Program-made: the position numbers and the translations under genes
The notes under the pieces: model-generated
What the model saw: the letters and a program-made list of their open reading frames with translations, nothing else
What the model was told of the DNA's origin: nothing
Database searches by the model: none
Part shown: positions 34,881-44,317 of the stretch, piece by piece
How positions within the stretch are numbered: position 1 is the first letter of the stretch
Layout of the letters: every line of letters begins with the position of its first letter
Source: Melieria omissa
Taxonomy: Eukaryota; Arthropoda; Insecta; Diptera; Ulidiidae
Assembly (NCBI GenBank): GCA_963971225.1
Contig: OZ020269.1
Span: 101,616,905-101,680,904 of the forward strand
DNA length: 64,000 nt
Direction: 5' to 3'

Positions 34881-35091
34881 ATGAGAACTTTTATTTGTGT
34901 GAGTATACAAAATTTCAAAAACATTTACTTTAAAAATTCATTACAAAAAGATATATAATATAATAAATAAAATATATAATATTCATAAATTTCAGGTAAT
35001 TTTGCTTATAGTCAATGCGGCCTTCCTTGACAAAATATATGAGGCAATTTTTGGAACCACCAAAAATCCATACGCTGACATGACGCACTAA
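34881..35091 (+). CDS. Predicted small secreted peptide, 37 residues, two exons
   Basis: Exon 1 (34881-34898) encodes MRTFIC and ends at a strong donor, GTGAGTAT. The 97-nt intron (34899-34995) ends ATAAATTTCAG in phase 0. Exon 2 (34996-35091) gives VILLIVNAAFLDKIYEAIFG, then TTKNPYADMTH and TAA. Joined, the first ~15 residues (MRTFICVILLIVNAA) are a classic signal peptide cut after NAA or AAF. The mature peptide would be about 20 residues with no Cys and no dibasic site. AATAAA lies about 210 bp downstream near 35302. I know no homologue. Tiny exon 1, signal peptide and short mature part match the build of fly accessory-gland peptides and some neuropeptides. It shares intron phase and position with the 30444 and 36657 genes. 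The exon join is unproven but all signals are strong. Confidence 0.6.
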
Positions 35092-35615
35092 ACATTTACG
35101 AAAACGAGCCAGCACACACACACACATTTAATGAAATGATGTAGATAAAAAGTCTAACGTTGGACATAAGGAGCACGTGTGAATTTTTCTAGTTTAATTA
35201 CAGCAAACAGTGAAAATTTTGGAAGTCATTGCGGAAATGTTGCTGTGTTGAAATAATTATGAAAATGTGTATTAAAATTGGAATCATCCTTTATTGTTTC
35301 AAATAAATGTATTAGCTAACAAAAAGAAGAAACGTGGTTTTTCAAATGATTTAAAGGATTGATTGCATCCACAACTGAGAGATCTATCAAAGAATGTAGA
35401 CCTGAATAGGGTTTTTAAATGAAAGTTTGGCTGTGAAGAAAAACACATGAAAAGTGATGAACATTTGTAGTAAATAATATAAAACAGGAGCAACACATAT
35501 CTGGCGATTTTCTACCTGGCTCCTTTTTTCGAATGCTTTCAGCTTTGCCCAGTCAAATGCTTTAACTTTGGACCAGCCTTCCACTTCAATCAGTTCTGAA
35601 GATCACAAGATTTTC
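35092..35615. other. 3' flank of the 34881 gene and unassigned sequence
   Basis: AATAAA near 35302 may end the 34881 transcript. TATAAAAC at 35478-35485 is a TATA-like box with no clear gene following it. Confidence 0.35.
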
Positions 35616-35897
35616 ATGTCTAATAGCCGCAACAACAACAACAACACCACTAGCCAGTTCGTACTGATGAAAGAATGTCGCAACACATACATCAACCAAA
35701 ATCAAAGACACCAACCTCGGCGTTATTCAATAACACCTCCTACCTGGCAGCAACGGATACCCAGAGGCCATTCTACACAACCCAGTAGTAAATTTTCACA
35801 TGCGAAGGCGTCTCTTCTAGGGGACAACAGATGGCAGGTCCATTACCTGGAGGTGCTAACGAAGAATGGGCTAATCACCCACTCTGGCAGAACTTAA
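35616..35897 (+). CDS. Unassigned ORF, 93 codons from ATG
   Basis: The frame starts MSNSRNNNNNTTSQF and ends GLITHSGRT. Asn repeats come from a CAACAACAA tract. No domain, signal peptide or splice evidence is seen. It lies between two secreted-peptide genes but lacks their architecture. It could be an exon, a transposon remnant or chance. Confidence 0.15.
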   Translation: MSNSRNNNNNTTSQFVLMKECRNTYINQNQRHQPRRYSITPPTWQQRIPRGHSTQPSSKFSHAKASLLGDNRWQVHYLEVLTKNGLITHSGRT

Positions 35898-36585
35898 AAT
35901 TGTTAACGTAACCAAAACAAGTATAAAGCCTTCTTTAGGTCCAAATTGAAACACATTTATTCTTCTTCTTTTATTTATTGGAAACGAGAGATCCAATTTT
36001 GTACGATAGTATGATTCTGTTTAGCATTCCTAGCTGACTTGGGTTGCGCGAAAAAAGTTGAAATTTCGGATCTACTCTCCTAGATCTATCTACTCAAGAG
36101 GTCAAACTAATTTGCCCGAGATTGAGATTGATTGGTTAGCTCCAAAACTTTCTAAGAAGTGATTCACAATGGACCAGTTTGGCCTCCGAGTGACAGTGCG
36201 GCCTCTGGGTCACACACACCCTTCCCTACCTAACCTAACCTATCCTATAATTCTGTTGGACTGGATCTCACCGAAGAAGACAGTTGTTGTTAGTGAGGCA
36301 AAGTGTTTAAAGGGTATCTAACTTCATGTAATTTAATGTAATTCTATGAAATTCAATTGCAACCGGATTTAGTGCCGATCCATGACATTCATTCCATTTC
36401 AATCGATCGTTCATGAAAGGGTTAATGTGTTGCACATTTACAGTTGTACACATGCATGAAATTGATTTTGATTTATTGCGCCGTTAACAATTTGCACATA
36501 TTTACTGTTATATCACATATTTGAAATTCTATTTAAAATTTCAGCACCGTTACTAATGGAATTTGCGGAACATTATACATTGAAA
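35898..36585. other. Non-coding stretch containing a dispersed-repeat remnant
   Basis: CCTACCTAACCTAACCTATCC at about 36223-36243 belongs to the common fly AACCT/GGTTA-tailed repeats. The preceding CACACACACCCTTCC is part of the same remnant. Otherwise unstructured. Confidence 0.4.
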
Positions 36586-36588
36586 CTC

Positions 36589-36596
36589 TATAAAAA
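36589..36596 (+). promoter_or_regulatory. TATA box of the 36657 gene
   Basis: TATAAAAA in the context CTCTATAAAAACAGT. Transcription would start near 36618 and leave a 5' leader of about 40 nt before the ATG at 36657. Confidence 0.6.
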
Positions 36597-36656
36597 CAGT
36601 AACTTTTCCATAATTCAAGCAATTTTTAAAGTACATCGAAGAATTTGCTGCCAACT

Positions 36657-36895
36657 ATGCAGTTTTTCTATATACTTCTGGTAAGTGTTTTGAGGAAAGG
36701 TTTTTTTGATAAACACTCTTAGTGAAAATAAATTTAATTGATATATTTTTACAGTTAATTTTCTACTTTCTGAACCAAAACACGGCACCGCCAAGATTTC
36801 GTTGGGATTTGTGGGATCCTGATTTTCCAAACCCGCCAACCAAAAAAATGGCCTTTGATGACTATGATATATTTAAAGAACTCGATAGAGATTGA
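36657..36895 (+). CDS. Predicted small secreted acidic peptide, 54 residues, two exons
   Basis: Exon 1 (36657-36680, 8 codons) encodes MQFFYILL and ends at a strong GTAAGT donor. The 74-nt intron (36681-36754) ends in a T-rich tract and ACAG, phase 0. Exon 2 runs to TGA at 36893-36895. Joined, residues 1-19 (MQFFYILLLIFYFLNQNTA) form a signal peptide. The mature part is PPRFRWDLWDPDFPNPPTKK followed by MAFDDYDIFKELDRD. It is rich in aromatic and acidic residues, has Trp at 25 and 28, a KK pair at 38-39 and no Cys. TATAAAAA upstream and AATAAA at 36926-36931 complete a compact gene of about 320 bp. A PD-aromatic...KKM pattern also occurs in the 30444 protein, a possible but weak sign of common descent. 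No homologue is recognised. A seminal-fluid or neuropeptide role is inference. Confidence 0.75.
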
Positions 36896-36925
36896 TTTCT
36901 AAATATTTGACTTCACTTTTTCATG

Positions 36926-36931
36926 AATAAA
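36926..36931 (+). terminator. Polyadenylation signal of the 36657 gene
   Basis: AATAAA 30 nt after the stop codon, followed by an A-rich stretch. Confidence 0.6.
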
Positions 36932-37224
36932 AGTAAAAAAAGTTTCTAGCAACACAACAAATGTTTTAACACTCGAAAGACCAATGCTGTAATTTTGACG
37001 ATTTTGTGTTTTGAAAACATTGAATGTTCTTTAATATATTTTTCTATCAACTTTAACTTTGGTGAACACATTATCCCACTCTGTTGTGCACTTTTCGAGA
37101 TATCAATGCCATCAAACTGCGGATGATCAAACTGCGCAAAATAAATGAGAATTAAGAATGGATGGTGCCACGTTTCTCGTTTAATGTGTGTCAAATCAAA
37201 ATCAATCCAAGATCAATTCGAAAT

Positions 37225-39570
37225 CAACTCAAATTACTTTAAATTCAAATCAATTCAAATTCAATTCAAATTCGATTCAATTCAAATTCAATTCAAATTC
37301 AATTCAAATTCAATTCAAATTCAATTCAAATTCAATTCAAATTCAATTCAAATTCAATTCAAATTCAATTCAAATTCAATTCAAATTCAATTCAAATTCA
37401 ATTCAAATTCAATTCAAATTCAATTCAAATTCAATTCAAATTCAATTCAAATTCAATTCAAATTCAATTCAAATTCAATTCAAATTCAATTCAATTCAAA
37501 TTCAATTCAAATTCAATTCAAATTCAATTCAAATTCAATTCAAATTCAATTCAAATTCAATTCAAATTCAATTCAAATTCAATTCAAATTCAATTCAAAT
37601 TCAATTCAAATTCAATTCAAATTCAATTCAAATTCAATTCAAATTCAATTCAAATTCAATTCAAATTCAATTCAAATTCAATTCAAATTCAATTCAAATT
37701 CAATTCAAATTCAATTCAAATTCAATTCAAATTCAATTCAAATTCAATTCAAATTCAATTCAAATTCAATTCAAATTCAATTCAAATTCAATTCAAATTC
37801 AATTCAAATTCAATTCAAATTCAATTCAAATTCAATTCAAATTCAATTCAAATTCAATTCAAATTCAATTCAAATTCAATTCAAATTCAATTCAAATTCA
37901 ATTCAAATTCAATTCAAATTCAATTCAAATTCAATTCAAATTCAATTCAAATTCAATTCAAATTCAATTCAAATTCAATTCAAATTCAATTCAAATTCAA
38001 TTCAAATTCAATTCAAATTCAATTCAAATTCAATTCAAATTCAATTCAAATTCAATTCAAATTCAATTCAAATTCAATTCAAATTCAATTCAAATTCAAT
38101 TCAAATTCAATTCAAATTCAATTCAAATTCAATTCAAATTCAATTCAAATTCAATTCAAATTCAATTCAAATTCAATTCAAATTCAATTCAAATTCAATT
38201 CAAATTCAATTCAAATTCAATTCAAATTCAATTCAAATTCAATTCAAATTCAATTCAAATTCAATTCAAATCCAATTCAAATTCAATTCAAATTCAATTC
38301 AAATTCAATTCAAATTCAATTCAAATTCAATTCAAATTCAATTCAAATTCAATTCAAATTCAATTCAAATTCAATTCAAATTCAATTCAAATTCAATTCA
38401 AATTCAATTCAAATTCAATTCAAATTCAATTCAAATTCAATTCAAATTCAATTCAAATTCAATTCAAATTCAATTCAAATTCAATTCAAATTCAATTCAA
38501 ATTCAATTCAAATTCAATTCAAATTCAATTCAAATTCAATTCAAATTCAATTCAAATTCAATTCAAATTCAATTCAAATTCAATTCAAATTCAATTCAAA
38601 TTCAATTCAAATTCAATTCAAATTCAATTCAAATTCAATTCAAATTCAATTCAAATTCAATTCAAATTCAATTCAAATTCAATTCAAATTCAATTCAAAT
38701 TCAATTCAAATTCAATTCAAATTCAATTCAAATTCAATTCAAATTCAATTCAAATTCAATTCAAATTCAATTCAAATTCAATTCAAATTCAATTCAAATT
38801 CAATTCAAATTCAATTCAAATTCAATTCAAATTCAATTCAAATTCAATTCAAATTCAATTCAAATTCAATTCAAATTCAATTCAAATTCAATTCAAATTC
38901 AATTCAAATTCAATTCAAATTCAATTCAAATTCAATTCAAATTCAATTCAAATTCAATTCAAATTCAATTCAAATTCAATTCAAATTCAATTCAAATTCA
39001 ATTCAAATTCAATTCAAATTCAATTCAAATTCAATTCAAATTCAATTCAAATTCAATTCAAATTCAATTCAAATTCAATTCAAATTCAATTCAAATTCAA
39101 TTCAAATTCAATTCAAATTCAATTCAAATTCAATTCAAATTCAATTCAAATTCAATTCAAATTCAATTCAAATTCAATTCAAATTCAATTCAAATTCAAT
39201 TCAAATTCAATTCAAATTCAATTCAAATTCAATTCAAATTCAATTCAAATTCAATTCAAATTCAATTCAAATTCAATTCAAATTCAATTCAAATTCAATT
39301 CAAATTCAATTCAAATTCAATTCAAATTCAATTCAAATTCAATTCAAATTCAATTCAAATTCAATTCAAATTCAATTCAAATTCAATTCAAATTCAATTC
39401 AAATTCAATTCAAATTCAATTCAAATTCAATTCAAATTCAATTCAAATTCAATTCAAATTCAATTCAAATTCAATTCAAATTCAATTCAAATTCAATTCA
39501 AATTCAATTCAAATTCAATTCAAATTCAATTCAAATTCAATTCAATTTCAATTCAAATTCAAATTCAATC
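37225..39570. repeat. Near-perfect 11-bp tandem array, about 200 copies
   Basis: The unit is TTCAATTCAAA and runs for about 2.3 kb with almost no errors. I see a 5-bp slip near 37482, one substitution near 38272 (AAATCCAATTC) and edge variants. The unit is itself a 5+6 alternation of AATTC and AAATTC. No plus-strand frame contains a stop, so two frames of about 800 codons appear (FNSNSIQIQFK period). These are artefacts of a stop-free repeat, not genes. Degenerate TCAAATCAAAATCAA edges (37190-37225) suggest growth from a simpler seed. Confidence 0.97.
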
Positions 39571-39575
39571 AAACA

Positions 39576-39745
39576 TAAAATAAAATAAAATAAAATAAAA
39601 TAAAATAAAATAAAATAAAATAAAATAAAATAAAATAAAATAAAATTAAAATAAAATAAAATAAAATAAAATAAAATAAAATAAAATAAAATAAAATAAA
39701 ATAAAATAAAATAAAATAAAATAAAATAAAATAAAATAAAATGAA
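39576..39745. repeat. (AAAAT)n microsatellite, about 33 copies
   Basis: Pure AAAAT pentamers with one extra T near 39646. It abuts the 11-bp array on the left and grades into AAATC repeats on the right (39742-39810). Confidence 0.97.
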
Positions 39746-39810
39746 ATCAAATCAAATCAAATAATTCAAAATCAAATCAAGTCCACTCAAATTAAATCAA
39801 GTCAAATCAA

Positions 39811-40370
39811 TTCTGCCGCATTATTCACAACACATGGTCACCCTCTTTGAACTTGAGTGCAAATTTAAACTCTTTGAAAACTCATTAAAATTCTATCTAG
39901 CGCTGGTTCGACTCAAAAGAGAATCCCATTTACGTCAGTCGCATTGACCTTCGAATTAAGTTTCGCGCTTCAAGTGGCATTCGGCCTTGTGTGTGTGTGT
40001 ATGTATGTATCTGTGTGTGTGTTCATTGTTAGCTGAGCAATCGACTTGGGCTCACTCAAACTTTTTGCTGACAGTAAATTTTTTATTCTTCTTAATTTTT
40101 GGTATATTTTATGCTTTTCCTGTGTTTGATTACCGCACAATTTACAGTTAAAATTTTAAATTAGAATGGCTTGCAAGAAGAGCAAAAACGAAAAATTTAT
40201 GGAAATATAAGCAGTAAATTAAAAAAAATAGTATTTTTTCGTAAAAACAAATTTTAAATATAAATCGAATTCATACAAAATATAAAATAAAAATATGAAA
40301 TATAAACTATTAATATAAAATATAAACCATCTCAATAGTTTCACTTGTGTTCTCCTAGTCATTCACCACG
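39811..40370. other. Non-coding stretch
   Basis: A TG-rich tract at about 39989-40021 and AT-rich sequence with TATAAAATATAAA words at 40255-40325. No gene is seen. Confidence 0.4.
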
Positions 40371-40374
40371 TTAA

Positions 40375-41480
40375 GATCTCTTGTGCTTCTTCTATTCATT
40401 TAAATTCATATTGGAATTGAGAAAAGATTGAAAACATTTGTGCTCCTACTGCTGCTTCAGATTCATGCCAGAAGTGAGATCATATTTCAAACGGCCTGTG
40501 CTTCTTATATAGAAATTAGACCATATCCCAATCACTTGTGCTCGTTCTACTGTTTTAGATTCATACCAGAAGCCTACGTTTTCGAACACGAATAGTTCTT
40601 GTACTGCTTCAGATTCATTCCCCAAGTGGGATCATACTTTCAACCTCTTGTGCTCCTTCTACTCTATTGTGATCACTTGTGTTTGTTCTATTTCTTCAGA
40701 TTCATACCCGAAGTGAGATCAAGGTTCCGATCACTTATGCTCCTTTTACTTCTTTAGATTCATCCTATAAGTGGGACCATACTTTCAACCAATTGTGCTC
40801 CTTCTACATACTACTTCAGATCCATTGCCGAAGTGACACCAAGTTTAGGATCACTTATGCTCCTTTAACTCCTTTACATTTATACTAAAAGTGGAACCAT
40901 ACTTCCAATCACTTTTACTACTTCTACTGCTCCAGATTCTTATCCGAAGTGAGATCAAGTTTCCGATCACTCCTCTGCTTCTTTTACTCCTTTGAATTCA
41001 TCCTATAAGTTGGTCCATACTTTCAACCAATTGTGCTCCTTCTACTGCTCCAGATTCATACCCGAAGTGAGATCAAGGTTCCGATCACTTATGCTCCTTT
41101 AACTTCTTTAGATTCATCCTATAAGAGGGACCATACTTTCAACCCTGTGTGCTCTTTCTACTGCTTCAGTTTTATAGCCGAAGTGAGATCAAGTTTCCGA
41201 TCACTTATGCTCCTTTAACTCCTTTAGATTCATCCTATAAGTTGCACCATTCTTTCAATTAATTCTGCTCCATCTACATTTTCAAAATCATTCCAGAAGC
41301 GGTCCCCTTCAGCTTATACCAGAAATGAGACCACATTTTGATCACTTGTGCTCCTTTTACTCCTTCAGATTCGTTCCAGAAGTTGGTCCAAATTTTCGAA
41401 CACTTCTGCTCCTTCTACTCTTTCAAAGTCATTCGGGCTCACATTTTCAATCAAGTGTCCTCTCGGAGACTCTTAAAAAA
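40375..41480. repeat. 59-bp tandem repeat with 118-bp dimeric organisation
   Basis: Units contain CACTTRTGCTCCTTCTACTG, CTTCAGATTCAT and CCCGAAGTGAGATCAAG. In the centre (40690-41250) two unit types alternate: one with CAGATTCATACCCGAAGTGAG and one with TTTAGATTCATCCTATAAG. This gives a higher-order dimer of about 118 bp. The flanking copies are more divergent and not alternating. Confidence 0.8.
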
Positions 41481-42640
41481 ATTGTGACACCACATCTCTG
41501 TAGCTTCTTGCTTCTTTACTTATTATCGTAATGCTCCTTTTACTCACTTGTACAGCACAATTATGGTGTTGCATTTTGTCCAACAGCGTCATCCGCTTCG
41601 CCAACTACGAGCATCAACATGCAACACACCCAACCACCATCATCCACCCACGCCATCATTCACATTGTCATCATGATTACCGCCTAAAGCGGTTTATCCT
41701 CGGCGCAATCCTTGCAACACCCTTAGAAGGAAAGCAAGAAATCAGCAAAGAGACAACAGCAGAAAAAATACAAGCAACAAGAAAAGCAGCAAGCAAGCAG
41801 ACGGCAAACAATGTGAACGGAACGAGTGGCGATATGCGCGGATGGAGAGCAAACGAACGAACGCAACGGTTGGCAGTGACAGCGACTAAACATGTTGTTG
41901 GCAACGATGCATTGTCTTTGTCGTCGTAGTGTCGGCAACTGCTGTGGCTGTTGTCGCCACTGTCGCTGACATTGATGACGCCAACATGACAATGACAATG
42001 ACGACGCGCTCGGATTGTTGTGATTATTTTGTCCGTTGCCGTTGCCGCTGCCGCTGCTGCACAACTGCGCATCGCATTCCACCAGTCGGCATTTTCGTAT
42101 TACTCAACGTGTTTCTTTAATTCGCATCGGTTGCCATCTTTTTGCTTCGCTCGTTTCTCGTTGCACGTATGCTGTCCGCGCGTCATTGTCATCGCTGTGG
42201 AATTTTAATCTTTCAGCGATGCACACTGACGCGACGTGGTCATAAATGCCAACTGGCAGCGTGGCTGGCAAATCTTAGAATGATGATGAGAAAAATAGTA
42301 GCGAATATGAGAAGAACGCGCACACGTCAAACGGTGATGCGCGCCGCTGACTGACAATGACTCGGTAAACATTTCGAGGATGCATGATGCAAGCTGCACC
42401 ATGACAGATGAGCAGATTGCTACCAAATCCGGTAGTGTTATCCGGTGCTGAACTGTGATGCATTATGCCAGACGCAAATGCAGGCCGATTATTCATACAG
42501 ATTGAAACTGAAAATCTGCAATGATACGCAGAGGTAATTGCATATTTATTGCTTCAATTTCGATTTGATGATGCATGACGTTGATTCAGAAGAGGCAACA
42601 ATTGTTTCTATGCTGAAAATAATGACAAAAACATCACTCG
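41481..42640. other. Non-coding stretch, GC-richer and trinucleotide-biased
   Basis: At 41560-42380 GCC/GTC/ACA-type words open overlapping frames of 60-130 codons on both strands. None shows a domain, and they compete with one another. Such sequence is typical of fly intronic or intergenic DNA. No gene is called. Confidence 0.35.
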
Positions 42641-42644
42641 CTAT

Positions 42645-43500
42645 GTGAAGACATGCGAGTGCTGAGGCACATGAAACTTTTAGGACACAAGGCCTTTGAG
42701 GGCACGAAGCATTTGGAGGCAAACAAGGCGCTTTTAGCGGCTAATAATATGAGGCATCTGAGACCTAAAGTGTGTATGGGACACAAGTTTTTTAATACAC
42801 CCCGGTTGTCCATTGTGTCAATAGGGTATCTGAAGGTTGAGGTATCTCGAAACATATAGAACTTGGGGTAAAAAGGAGCTGAGATGCGATGGGTGGATGT
42901 CTAGAAAAAAGTATCGTCATGTCTTAGAAAAATTGCTCCCAAAACACGATAGATATCTGCAAAAGGCATGTGTCCAGTAATACAAACCTAATCTATTGTA
43001 TGAGGCATCTGGGACCTGATGTAATTGTAGGTTAGAAATCATTGAGTTCGTCTGAAGCAAACGGCTTCTGAGACAAATGGTGTCTGGGACATGTGATATG
43101 TGGACCATTTTTATTTCCAGAGACCTGTATATGAGACTTTTAAGGTCTCAAGTAAATGAGGGTAAGTATTGTTTAAAAATAGTTAACTGTTATTGCCAAT
43201 AATAAAGGTTCCAAATTGAAGAATAGGCAAAGAAAGTCTTAGGGATAATTTAGATCGTTTGAGACATGTGACATCAGAGACTAATGACTTCTAAAACACA
43301 TGGCGTCTGGACTACGTTTGTGTGTCATACAGGTAAAGTAAGTAGTAAGTAGTTCAAGTAAAGTAATACTAAGTTAGTATTCTTTCAAAACTGTTGTGAA
43401 ATGTATTCAACACCACTGTAACCAAAAATAAGGGAACCAACTTGGAGGTTAGGTGGAGTAGATCTTAGGGATCATTAAGAATTAGGTAGCAGTTGGTCCG
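42645..43500. repeat. Diffuse degenerate repeats
   Basis: GAGGCATCTGRGACCT-like words recur at 42750-42770 and 43000-43020, with variants such as GAGACATGTGACATC. Two related longer segments contain AAGTCTTAGGGATAATT (43234) and TAGATCTTAGGGATCATT (43459). This is an old, scattered tandem duplication with poor period. Confidence 0.4.
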
Positions 43501-43862
43501 AATACTAAAAAAACTAAAAAAAACCTAACGACTAAAATAAAGAAGGCAATTTGGAAACTTAAGCTAATTTAGATGTTATACTCTCTCTCGACTACCAAAG
43601 CTGTCTGAAAAAGCAGGGATTTACATTTTACTCTTTCCAAACGGTTACAAAGTGCTGTGGGATGGGATTTAATGATCGTGATTTCCGCATCTAAATGGTT
43701 AGAAATGGCATTCTGGAACAAAGTTAATGTATCTGTAAACTTTGGAAATATTTATTTATTTATTTATTTATTAAATTAAGTCTAATCAAATTACAGACTT
43801 TGAGAAATAAGGGGTGTAAATTCAAACAAATTCGGAAAATATTCTTAAAGATACTTATAATT

Positions 43863-44317
43863 TTTTTTTTTTTTTTTTTTTTTTTAAACTTCCATTTTTA
43901 TTACACCTGCCTAATAAAAGGCATCTCGTAATATTCTAACATTATTTGGAAATAATTTATGTATTCAGATCAATATCAGAATATACATACATTTACGAAT
44001 TTAACAAAACACTAGCGTATAACAATAAGTTAAATCTCAGTTTACAATACATACAGACAGTTTACAGTACATATTTCATTAAAAATGTCTAGATGGTAAG
44101 TCAGAAGTTGTAAGTCGTTTAAGCCTTCGGATTCGCCTTTCTTCGATCAGGGGTATATGCTGTATTTCGACGTTGCCGTGATTTTTCATGTCAATAATAT
44201 GTTTCGTGCTGAGTTTTTTTATTGTTTCTTCAACTGTGCTGATTGAAAGGTCCCGATGCAAAGAGTCGTTTGTACCAAGGAGCGTCTACTATTTTTCGTA
44301 TTATTAGTAGACGCTCC
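43863..44317 (-). mobile_element. Nested, 5'-truncated jockey-like LINE with fold-back 5' end
   Basis: On the minus strand the element starts with a hairpin (44279-44317). It continues through a jockey-type C-terminus: IRKIVDAPWY, then after a small frameshift NDSLHRDLSISTVEETI, and later RRIRRLKRLTTSDL, stop at 44079. It ends in a 3' UTR and a poly(A) of about 25 (T run at 43861-43887). The 17-bp sequence TAAAGATACTTATAATT lies on both sides (43846-43862 and 44318-44334), a normal LINE target duplication. It inserted into the 3' UTR of the older CR1-like LINE, giving their relative age. Confidence 0.88.
44279..44317. repeat. 13-bp perfect fold-back at the 5' end of the nested LINE
   Basis: GGAGCGTCTACTA (44279-44291) and TAGTAGACGCTCC (44305-44317) are exact reverse complements separated by 13 bp. 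The arm at 44279 is native coding sequence (VDAPW codons). The outer arm is an inverted copy abutting the target duplication. Confidence 0.88.

Noticed and set aside
37145..39583. Two overlapping ~800-codon plus-strand frames with an FNSNSIQIQFK period
   Set aside because: They are the automatic translation of a stop-free 11-bp satellite; the same repeat is open in every plus frame and has no coding context.
41531..42245. Overlapping 60-132 codon frames on both strands
   Set aside because: Mutually incompatible and low-complexity; typical of CAA/GCC-biased fly non-coding DNA.
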